A stretch of DNA of 64,000 nt, taken from contig CM020619.1 in the NCBI GenBank assembly GCA_009829735.1, positions 28,794,063-28,858,062 on the forward strand. The letters are read 5' to 3'. The position numbers and the translations under genes are program-made. Below the pieces are notes generated by a model. It worked only from the letters and a program-made list of their open reading frames with translations, was not told the origin of the DNA and did not search any database. This stretch comes from Pyropia yezoensis (taxonomy: Eukaryota; Rhodophyta; Bangiophyceae; Bangiales; Bangiaceae). This document shows, one piece after another, positions 10,087-18,300 of this stretch (positions are counted from its first letter, which is position 1; the number at the start of each line of letters is the position of its first letter).

Positions 10087-10377
10087 TTGCAGTTCTCCCA
10101 ATTTTGTCCCATGTGCACAGTGTCATGTGCAAACGTTGACTTACCTTTTCAAGCAATAATTTCTGTTTTCGCCAATGGACTTACTACTTCGAAGCATGTT
10201 TCGTAGGTTTCGAGCGTACGCAATTGTCATTTGGTAGGCTTCTGTTTGGGTCGCGACGGCGCTTCACCGGCCGGCGCGACGGCGCTTAACCGGCCGGCGC
10301 AGCCATCGCCGTCACTTCCTCCGTCGACCACGCCCGCTTCCACTATCGTCTCCTTCCTGTTCTCGATTTGCGGGGCG
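10087..10377. other. Non-coding region upstream of zinc-knuckle gene
   Basis: AT-richer DNA starting at the break in the E4 LTR. It holds a 23-bp tandem duplication at 10253-10298 (unit GCGACGGCGCTTCACCGGCC plus three bases). It presumably contains the promoter and 5' UTR of the gene at 10378. Confidence 0.5.
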
Positions 10378-11254
10378 ATGTCCGCCGCGGCCAGCTCCGA
10401 TGAGTCCTCGGACGAATGCCCGAGTCCTGGTGAGTCACGCTTTCCCTCTACTATTCTTCTGTGTGATGGATCATGCATCCTGAGATGTGCCGATGCTGAT
10501 GCTGACTCGCGGAGCAACCTGGTGCCGATTTTTTGATTTTTTTCTTTGTATGCTTTTTTTGTTTTGATTGCCTGTCTGCGCCTCTCGTGCAGCAACGATC
10601 CGTCCTTGCGGGGCATGCCGCTTGCCGGGCCATGACGCCCGGCGGTGCCCACTCGTCAAGACAGCAGAGTGCTTGTGCGGGTGTGGAATGGTGACGTGCG
10701 GCAAGTGTATGGTTACCTGCGGCAAGTGCGGCAGAAAGGGGCACTCTTTTGACACGCTGGTTGCGCCCATGCGCGCAGGCTCTCTCCCTCGCTTTGCGTG
10801 CGAGAAGCATGACTCTGCGGAGATGCAGAGCAGGGTGAGGGCGGCGCTCTCGCTGATGGCGCCTACGATGCGCAAGAAGAGGGAGCTTGCGCAGATGAAC
10901 AAGCGGCGATTGGCCGCCCTGGTGCCCGCTGCCAACAACCACTTTTCTGTGCATGCGCAACAATGTGCCCTCGTGGATGCTGCGGGGCTTGGCGGTGCTG
11001 CTGCTTCCACGCATGTGCGGACGGCTGAAGCGGCTGCAGCAGTGGTGCGGGACGACGGCGCTACCCGGGCTGCGGCACGTACGCTTGGCGCCTTTGTGCC
11101 TGACAGTGCCGCTGCAGACTCTGGATCGAGCGCCCAACCCCCTCCCGGACCACTCGGTTTGATCGATTTGACTGGTCCGCGCCAGACCGTGGTGGGGGCG
11201 CTGGAGGAGTGTGAGGAACCACCCACACTTGGGCAGCCCTCAACGTACTCGTGA
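10378..11254 (+). CDS. Zinc-knuckle protein, one intron, 3' end replaced by LTR
   Basis: Exon 1 is 10378-10429 (MSAAASSDESSDECPSP and one extra base). A 163-base intron follows at 10430-10592 with donor GTGAGT and a pyrimidine-rich acceptor ending GTGCAG. Exon 2 starts at 10593 in matching phase. The protein has a CX2CX4HX4C knuckle (CGACRLPGHDARRC), then a Cys cluster with a second CGKCGRKGH-type motif, suggesting nucleic-acid binding. From 11210 the frame enters the E3 LTR, which supplies the last 14 or so codons and the stop (TGA at 11252). The original C-terminus is lost. The intron shows this is not a retrocopy. It could be host or part of a DNA transposon; the family is unknown. Confidence 0.6.
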
Positions 11255-12056
11255 TGGTGTCAGCGACCCGTGCCAGCCAATAGGGCGACAGGGTACGGGG
11301 AAGAGGATGGAGGTGGTGAGGGCGGTGGGTCTGGGGAAGAGGACGGCGCGACGTCGGTGGTGATCGAGAGGGTTCAAAGGGTGAAGGTCGTCTTTGGTCA
11401 GTGTCTGTGGTTGCCCTTCCGGTCTCCCCCGGTGGCGCCGACACCCACGCACTATATACTCGCGTCCGGGCACCCTAGGTGCCCCAAAGCATGCGTTTCC
11501 CCGTCGCTCCACCGGTAGGCACAAAACGGCCCAAAAACAAAGCATGGCTCTCAGAACAAAGCATGGGCGCGCGTGCGCACTAAAGGAGTGCAGCCCCAGT
11601 TTGCCCCAAACGAAGGGGTCCGGCGTGCGGCGCCTAGGGCGCCGCCCCAGCCGGCTCCAGACGCCAGTCGGCCCGAAGGTCCTAGAGGCGTGTAAGCACG
11701 ATTCGATCGAGTCGGCCGAATCGGCCAGCCGGCTAGCCAGTCACATCGCTGCAATGCTGCAGCGAGGACATTTTAACGGACTCGCCAGCTGTGGCTGATG
11801 TGGCTCGTCATGGGTGCTGACGGTGGCGCCTTTCGACAGGCCATGATGGGCTGTCGATGGCTGCTGTCGTGCGGCCGGCAGACACCGTGAGACAGCGGCT
11901 GACTCATCTTGCGTCTGGAAGGTACACCGCGTCATGCCCCACAATACAAGGAGTTGATCCATGTTGCCAGGAGTTGATTCGGCAGGATCTGTAAGGAGAG
12001 GTCCCAGATATTATCCCTTACGTATTAGGCATGGGATTAGGGGGGAAATCCTTACA
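11210..12056 (-). repeat. E3 3' LTR
   Basis: 847 bp; in element orientation it begins TGTAAGG and ends CCTCACA. It contains TATATA near 11453 on the plus strand. Confidence 0.9.
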
Positions 12057-12068
12057 CCTCCCCCCCTT
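12057..12068 (-). other. E3 polypurine tract
   Basis: AAGGGGGGGAGG in element orientation, directly before the 3' LTR; it primes plus-strand DNA synthesis. It starts inside the TAA stop codon of pol. Confidence 0.85.
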
Positions 12069-15000
12069 AGGACGTGCGTCGAAGGAAGGCGTCGAGAACC
12101 TCAGGTGCGTTGTCGAGGTCTTGCGTGGTTAGCCAGGTGTTCTCACTGACATCGCAGCCTTTCCACTTGACCAGGTACTGCAGTCGTCCACGGCGTTTTT
12201 GTGACCGAATAATGGAGTCCACTTCGTACTCAACCGATCCGTCCGGAAATGCTACCGGAGCTGGAGCGGGAGGAAGTCGACCATACGGATCAGCGTTGTA
12301 CGGCTTGAGTAGACTGGCGTGAAAGGCGTTGTGCACCTTTCGATCAAGGACTGCTTGAGGCAGATCCAGACGGAACGTAACATCATTGATGTTTTCAGTG
12401 ACTCGGTATGGTCCCGAAAACTTGGGCATCAACTTGGGAGCGCCCTGGAAGGCGTCCGGCATAAGGTTCTTGGTGCTCAGGAGCACGAGGTCGTCGACAG
12501 CGATCGTACATGGTCGGCGTCGACGGTTAGCGTACGCCGAGCGCGTCTCATTGGCCTTCTTGATAGCGGTAATGGCAGTCTCCGGAGCTTTTTGCAGACT
12601 GCTTAGCCAATCTGAGACTGCTGGTAGTTTCGATTCCTTTCTCTCGACGATGTCGACAGGTACTGTCCTTGGTTCAAAGCCGTAGTTCAGGAAGAATGGG
12701 GAGTACGTCGTGACCGCATTGGGTGACCGGTTGTAAGCTACTTCTGCAGCAACAAGGAAGAGGTCCCAATCACCCTGATGATGGTTCACGAAGTTTCGCA
12801 GGATTTCTTCAATCTTCTTGTTCATGATCTCGGTTTGTCCGTCCGTCTGGGGATGATAGGCTGAAGATGCCTTGATCTTGACCTTGAGAATTTCGGTGAG
12901 CGACTGCCAGAAGTTGGAGAAGAAGATACGGTCTCGGTCGCAGACGACGTCGGATGGTAGACCGTGATGACGGTAGACGTGATCATGGTAGAGTTGCGCT
13001 ACGACTGGTGCAGTACAGTCGGGCTTCATTGGTGCTAGTCGAATCATCTTCGACAGTCTGTCCACAATGATGTAAATGCCATTGTGGCCCCTTTGGGTCA
13101 GTGGAAGAGGGGTGATAAAGTCCATGGAGACACTTGCCCATCGTTGGTCCGGTGGATCTAGTGGTTTGAGGTGACCCAGAGGTGAATGGGTGCCAGCTTT
13201 GTTCCGCTGGCACAAATCACATGATTGTACGTATCTTTGGATGTCCTTCCGCATTGTCTTCCAGTAGTATTTGGAAGCAATAGCGTTGGTGGTTTTCTTA
13301 ACTCCCATATGTCCTTGGCTTGGGATGTCGTGGTAGTCATGGAGTAGTCTTTGGCGTAGAGTACCAACGGGGATGCACGTACGGTCACCTCGTTTCAACA
13401 ACCTCATGTGAAGCCGGTAGGGAGATACCGGGTCTTTGACTAGGTCGGCAAACTCGGGATCCGCGTTGTACTCTTGGTCTAGGGTGGCAAGGTCTTGATC
13501 ACTTTGGCTTATGGTCATGAGGTTGTTGATTTCAGTTTTCTTGGGTAGGCTTTCGATGGTCTTGGTTAGCACGCGACTAAGGAGATCTTGATTGGGAGCG
13601 TGCTTATCGGGGGCGTCTTGTGGTTGCCTTGAAAGAGCATCAGCTACGGGGTTGGAAGTGCCCTTGATGGGGATGATCTTGAAATCGAATTGCTCCAACA
13701 GCTCTAGCCACTTGACTTGGCGGTCGTTGAGCTTCTCTTGGGTTTTCAAGTACCTTAGGGACTCATGGTCGGTGTGCACCTCGAACGACCTTCCATGGAG
13801 GTAGCAGCGCCAGTGTCGAATGGCTTGTACAACTGCGAGCAGTTCGCGCTCACGGATACTGTAGCGCTGTTCGTGGATGTTCAGCGTCAATGAGAAGTAG
13901 GCCACTGGGCGTCGTCCTTTTCCGTCATCTTGTTTAAGGACAGCGCCAACAGCATACCCACTGGCATCTGTGGCGACGAAGATTGGGTACCTCTTGTCGA
14001 ATGGCCTCAGTACTGGTGCACTTGTCGTCAGGGTTTGTAGTTGCTCAAAAGCCTTCTGGGCGTCAGAGTTCCATTCGAAGTCGACGTTCCCAGTAAGCCT
14101 TGTGAGGGGTGCAGCCACGGATGCCATTCCCTTAATAAATCGACGATAGAAGTTGACCATGCCGAGGAAAGATTGCACATCTTTTTTGCTCTGTGGCGTT
14201 GCCCATGATCGAATGGCTTGGACCTTGTAGTCCTCCATAGAGAAGCCTTCGTTGGAAATGACATGGCCGAGGTAGTCCACAGTTGTTCGCGCAAATTGGC
14301 ATTTGCTGAGTTTGGCGTAGAGCTTCTGCTCTCGCAGCTTGTCCATGGCTTGCCCTAGGTGCTTTAGATGATCTTCGTAAGCTTCACTGTAGACCAGGAT
14401 GTCGTCGAGGTAGACGCAGATAAACTCGTAGAGATAGGGTCGGAAGACGTCATTCATTAGGTTCATGAAGACCGCGGGGGCACTTGTTAGCCCAAAGGGT
14501 AGCACGGTAAATTCGTAGAACCCGTATTTTGTTCGGAACGCCGTCAGTGGGATAGTATCAGGGTCAAGCCGGATCTGGTGGTAACCTGATCGGAGGTCGA
14601 TCTTCGTGAAGTACTTGGCCTTTCGCAGTTGGTCGAAGATGTCGTCAATTCTTGGTAAGGGATATGCGTTCTTGATAGTGGCTTTGTTCAATGCTCGATA
14701 ATCGATGCACATTCGCCAGCCACCGTCCTTCTTTGCGGCAAAGAGTACAGAAGAGCCCCACGGTGAGGCACTTGGTTGGATGAACCCCTTTCGTATGAGG
14801 GTTGCAAGTTGTGTCTTGAGTTCATCGAGTTCCCATTCAGATAGGCGATAAATGCCACTGCGACGTGGTTGAGCGTCCTCCGTAAGCTTGACGCTAAACT
14901 TGTGACTGCGTTCAGGAGGAAGTCCATCGGGAAGCTCTTCCGGGAAGACGTCGGCGTACTCGTTGAGAATCTCTTGGACGTCATTCTTGTCTTCAGCTTC

Positions 15001-15558
15001 TCCCATTTTGATCGCATTGATGTCAAAGGTGCTGGAAGGATCTTCGGATTGCAGGTAAATGGCGAAGACAGGAACTTTTTGAATAAGGTCCTTGGCGAGG
15101 CGTTGCCTACTAATCAGGCCATGGGGTTTCTTGAGGGAGGCAGTGATGGAGATGTTCTTTTGGTTAAACTTGAAGGAGATCTTGTTCTTCTTGTTGTTGA
15201 TTTTGGCGTCCTTGTCGTCACGCCATTTCTTTCCGAGGATGATGTCGTACGCACTTAGGTCGCATACAGCAAACCGAAGACGTTCTTGGTATGGGCCGAT
15301 GTGAATCTCTAAGGGTTCAATGGTCTCTGTGAGGACGTGGGAGCGACCATCGGGCATGTTAGCCGCGAAGTCCGTTTCTTTCGTGGTCACATTCAGGGTA
15401 TTCACGAGGCGCCTTGATACGACGTTAATGGGAGATCCGTCGTCAAACAGCACCTCAACAAGATGTCCATTGACAGAGGCAGTAGAAAGCAGAAGCCCGA
15501 GACGCGGGCCTTCAAATGGTGACGACATGTTTTCAGGAACCGAAGAAGCGTCTGGCAC
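12067..15558 (-). CDS. pol: E3 Pol polyprotein (PR-RT-RH-IN-chromodomain)
   Basis: 1163 residues, uninterrupted; the listed start is simply the first GTG in frame, since translation should enter from gag by -1 frameshift at 15597-15603. Order: aspartic protease (FDDGSP, residues 38-43; the usual D-T/S-G reads D-D-G), reverse transcriptase (LPFGLTSAPAVF, YLDD at 383-386), RNase H (Asp 531, TDHES at 596-600), integrase with His743, His750, Cys780, Cys783 and the D,D-35-E triad Asp813, Asp874, Glu910, then a chromodomain at about 1109-1160 (YLVKWKGCDVSENTW). The chromodomain normally steers integration to marked chromatin. All catalytic residues apart from the odd protease motif are present, so the element may be functional. 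Confidence 0.92.
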   Translation of the reverse strand: MPDASSVPENMSSPFEGPRLGLLLSTASVNGHLVEVLFDDGSPINVVSRRLVNTLNVTTKETDFAANMPDGRSHVLTETIEPLEIHIGPYQERLRFAVCDLSAYDIILGKKWRDDKDAKINNKKNKISFKFNQKNISITASLKKPHGLISRQRLAKDLIQKVPVFAIYLQSEDPSSTFDINAIKMGEAEDKNDVQEILNEYADVFPEELPDGLPPERSHKFSVKLTEDAQPRRSGIYRLSEWELDELKTQLATLIRKGFIQPSASPWGSSVLFAAKKDGGWRMCIDYRALNKATIKNAYPLPRIDDIFDQLRKAKYFTKIDLRSGYHQIRLDPDTIPLTAFRTKYGFYEFTVLPFGLTSAPAVFMNLMNDVFRPYLYEFICVYLDDILVYSEAYEDHLKHLGQAMDKLREQKLYAKLSKCQFARTTVDYLGHVISNEGFSMEDYKVQAIRSWATPQSKKDVQSFLGMVNFYRRFIKGMASVAAPLTRLTGNVDFEWNSDAQKAFEQLQTLTTSAPVLRPFDKRYPIFVATDASGYAVGAVLKQDDGKGRRPVAYFSLTLNIHEQRYSIRERELLAVVQAIRHWRCYLHGRSFEVHTDHESLRYLKTQEKLNDRQVKWLELLEQFDFKIIPIKGTSNPVADALSRQPQDAPDKHAPNQDLLSRVLTKTIESLPKKTEINNLMTISQSDQDLATLDQEYNADPEFADLVKDPVSPYRLHMRLLKRGDRTCIPVGTLRQRLLHDYHDIPSQGHMGVKKTTNAIASKYYWKTMRKDIQRYVQSCDLCQRNKAGTHSPLGHLKPLDPPDQRWASVSMDFITPLPLTQRGHNGIYIIVDRLSKMIRLAPMKPDCTAPVVAQLYHDHVYRHHGLPSDVVCDRDRIFFSNFWQSLTEILKVKIKASSAYHPQTDGQTEIMNKKIEEILRNFVNHHQGDWDLFLVAAEVAYNRSPNAVTTYSPFFLNYGFEPRTVPVDIVERKESKLPAVSDWLSSLQKAPETAITAIKKANETRSAYANRRRRPCTIAVDDLVLLSTKNLMPDAFQGAPKLMPKFSGPYRVTENINDVTFRLDLPQAVLDRKVHNAFHASLLKPYNADPYGRLPPAPAPVAFPDGSVEYEVDSIIRSQKRRGRLQYLVKWKGCDVSENTWLTTQDLDNAPEVLDAFLRRTS

Positions 15559-15581
15559 CGGTTTTGATGACGGTTGCTGCT

Positions 15582-16451
15582 TCAGTTCCGCTGGCCTTTT
15601 GGGCAGTCCTTGGCCATATGTCCTTTCTCACGGCAGCGGAGGCAGAGGCCTTCACGCATGCAGCGCTGACGCTCTTCAGGCGTGAGTTTCTCGACTTTGA
15701 TGCTGGAGATTTCCATGGGAATGACACCCGTCGTGGATGGCCTCGCAGATGTGCCGCCGAGGTGCGTCGAGGCACCAGCCTTGGCAGCCTCCACGCGCAG
15801 AGCGTCAGTCATGACAGATTCAAGATCCGAGTAGGTCTTGAGACAAAGAGCCTGCCAGATGTCCCGCTTCAAGCCTCGGGTGTAGCGGTCAATCTTCTCG
15901 GCTTCCGTGATGTCAGGGATGTCCAAGAGGACGCTCAGAAACGTCCTGTTGAACGTTCCGACGTCTTTAATTTGGCGCCACGAGTGCAGCTTGTCTCGTG
16001 CCGCTTGTGTCTTGTTCAGTGGACTGAAGCGGCGAATTAGAGCAGAACGGAAGGATTCCCAGTTCGGGACAGCTGTAGTCTGACTGTAGACCTTCCACCA
16101 GTCGAACGCTTCGCCGTCGAGGAAGGTGCAAGCAATACTGCACGCATCGTCGGGGTCACTCAGTCGCACATAGAAATCCATATGCGAGCACCACGCTTCA
16201 ACCGTCCCAGGTTTACCGGAGAAAGCCACGGGTTTGTTCGGCCTCGCGGATTTCATGCCACTAGTAGTGGCCCTGGCCTTGGCTTCGGACAGTTGCTGCT
16301 TAGCGTCGGCTAGTTCCATCTTATGAGCCTCGAGTTGTTCGCTCATTTGCGCGACAAACGCTGTAAGCTGGGTCCAGGCTTCCATGGTCGGTGCGTTCGA
16401 GCCCGAGCCCGGATTGGCCGGGTTGACACCCCCTGGGATTGGTGCATCCAT
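15582..16451 (-). CDS. gag: E3 Gag with CCHC zinc knuckle
   Basis: 289 residues from the ATG at 16451. A Gly/Asn/Pro-rich start and a predicted coiled stretch (about 30-60, Gln/Lys/Glu/Ala rich) lead into the retrotransposon capsid-like domain (FSGKPGTVEAWCSHMDFYV, and DWWKVYSQ further on). Near the end is the knuckle CLRCREKGHMAKDC (CX2CX4HX4C), which packages RNA. The slippery heptamer lies directly after the knuckle, three codons before the last sense codon. Pol is in the -1 frame. Confidence 0.9.
   Translation of the reverse strand: MDAPIPGGVNPANPGSGSNAPTMEAWTQLTAFVAQMSEQLEAHKMELADAKQQLSEAKARATTSGMKSARPNKPVAFSGKPGTVEAWCSHMDFYVRLSDPDDACSIACTFLDGEAFDWWKVYSQTTAVPNWESFRSALIRRFSPLNKTQAARDKLHSWRQIKDVGTFNRTFLSVLLDIPDITEAEKIDRYTRGLKRDIWQALCLKTYSDLESVMTDALRVEAAKAGASTHLGGTSARPSTTGVIPMEISSIKVEKLTPEERQRCMREGLCLRCREKGHMAKDCPKGQRN
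15597..15603 (-). promoter_or_regulatory. E3 -1 frameshift slippery site CCCAAAA
   Basis: In gag phase the bases read TGC CCA AAA GGC, i.e. C CCA AAA, a standard X XXY YYZ heptamer. A one-base backward slip leads into the pol frame, which has no stop between here and the protease. Confidence 0.7.
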
Positions 16452-17331
16452 GGTGTCTTGGGTTCAAGTCCGAGGCAAACAAACTTACAACCCAGATTTC
16501 ACAAGACTTGCTTGGGGAGGACCCCAAGGAAGATCTCGGAGATGTGGGATAGGAGTTTGTCTGCAGCAGTAGTGGTGTACACGATTTGCATAAGTGCTGC
16601 GCTAGTTGCTGCAACGTTCCAAATGATGTACAGCACTACTTCGAGAAGCACAAGAAATTCGGTTGAAATCACACAAACGGATTATTCAGAAGCGTCTGTG
16701 CACAGGCCCGAGTCTGCCCTTGCCCGAGAGGGGGGGCTTGGGTGCGGCCCGGCCCGCCGAGGCGAGGCGGACTGGGACCGCCGGAGTAGGAATCGAGTAG
16801 GCGCCCGCCGGGGGGTTGTGTGCCCTCGGGCGGGCGTGTGCCTGCGGGGAGCCGCGTGCCGACGGGGGGCCGCGTGCCGACGGGGGGCCGCGTGCCGACG
16901 GACCGTGGGCCGTGAAGGCGCCACGGGTCGTCGGGGGTGCGCGGACCGTCGGGGGTGCGCGGATCGTCGAGGTTGTGCGTACCGGGGGGGTGCCACGGGA
17001 CGTGGACCCGGTATCGCGCGCCGAGGCCGCCGAGGATGTCGGGCCGGCCGCCAGTGCTGAGGAAGAGTATTCCGAATCTGATGTGGATCTCACTGGGATT
17101 CAACAATCGGTTGACCAAAAGAAAAATTCCGTGAAAAAAAACCACAAGGGTTGTGTCAGGAAATTGTTCGTTTGGTGTGATTCGTGGAACCCGCTACGTT
17201 CGTATTACAATGCCCGTGGCAAGCCGAACGTAGGGGGCAACACGACAGCACAATCGCAGGGAGAGCCAAATCAAAAACGGAATCGCAAGTCACCGCCAGG
17301 TAGAAAAGCCAAACTATCTGAAGCTACCACA
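16452..17331. other. E3 5' leader
   Basis: 880 bases between the 5' LTR and gag, long for a chromovirus. Three 18-bp tandem repeats lie at 16851-16904 (unit GCCGCGTGCCGACGGGGG). Next to the LTR, in element orientation and two bases in, is TGGTAGCTTCAGATAG, a candidate primer-binding site; only its first seven bases fit the usual initiator-tRNA-Met type. The plus strand of 16990-17331 is open and reads EEEYSESDVDLTG and KLFVWCDSWNPLRSYY, less repetitive than expected by chance, so a captured or antisense coding piece is possible. Confidence 0.5.
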
Positions 17332-18178
17332 TGTGAGGAACCACCCACACTTGGGCAGCCCTCAACGTACTCGTGATGGTGTCAGCGACCCGTGCCAGCC
17401 AATAGGGCGACAGGGTGCGGGGAAGAGGATGGAGGTGGTGAGGGTGGTGGGTCTGGGGAAGAGGACGGCGCGACGTCGGTGGTGATCGAGAGGGTTCAAA
17501 GGGTGAAGGTCGTCTTTGGTCTGTGTCTGTGGTTGCCCTTCCGGTCTCCCCCGGTGGCGCCGACACTCACGCACTATATACTCGCGTCCGGGCACCCTAG
17601 GTGCCCCAAAGCATGCGTTTCCCCGTCGCTCCACCGGTAGGCACAAAACGGCCCAAAAACAAAGCATGGCTCTCAGAACAAAGCATGGGCGGGCGTGCAC
17701 ACTGAAGGAGTGCAGCCCCAGTTTGCCCCAAGCGAAGGGGTCCGGCGTGCGGCGCCTAGGGCGCCGCCCCAGCCGGCTCCAGACGCCAGTCGGCCCGAAG
17801 GTCCGAGAGGCGTGTAAGCACGATTCGATCGAGTCGGCCGAATCGGCCAGCCGGCTAGCCAGTCACATCGCTGCAATGCTGCAGCGAGGACATTTTAACG
17901 GACTCGCCAGCTGTGGCTGATGTGGCTCGTCATGGGTGCTGACGGTGGCGCCTTTCGACAGGCCATGATGGGCTGTCGATGGCTGCTGTCGTGCGGCCGG
18001 CAGACACCGTGAGACAGCAGCTGACTCATCTTGCGTCTGGAAGGTACACCGCGTCATGCCCCACAATACAAGGAGTTGATCCATGTTGCCAGGAGTTGAT
18101 TCGGCAGGATCTGTAAGGAGAGGTCCCAGATATTATCCCTTAAGTATTAGGCATGGGATTAGGGGGGAAATCCTTACA
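17332..18178 (-). repeat. E3 5' LTR
   Basis: 847 bp direct repeat of 11210-12056. Its outer end cuts element E0 at 18178/18179. Confidence 0.9.
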
Positions 18179-18300
18179 GTACTCCCCAGGGCAGCAAACA
18201 GAGGCAAGCAATGCCCCCAAAGGGGATGAGTTTATACTCACTACTACCCGGCTACCATAAGGGCCACCGGGTCCCTCTCCCGTGCAAACAATAACACTCC

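Larger units (their letters stand above)
11210..18178 (-). mobile_element. E3: full-length chromovirus (Ty3/gypsy)
   Basis: LTRs of 847 bp at both ends, a polypurine tract, gag, a -1 shift site and pol with a C-terminal chromodomain, all on the minus strand. Unlike the other elements there is no antisense ORF: the pol stop touches the polypurine tract. The two LTRs differ at about eleven positions by eye (near 98.7 percent identity). The flanks do not form a target duplication (AGGAG left, GTACT right); the left flank is the zinc-knuckle gene and the right flank is element E0. Recombination between two E3 copies, or a deletion, is likely. Confidence 0.9.

Noticed and set aside
16452..17331. 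E3 primer site as initiator tRNA-Met
   Set aside because: Only the first seven bases TGGTAGC agree; the rest does not.
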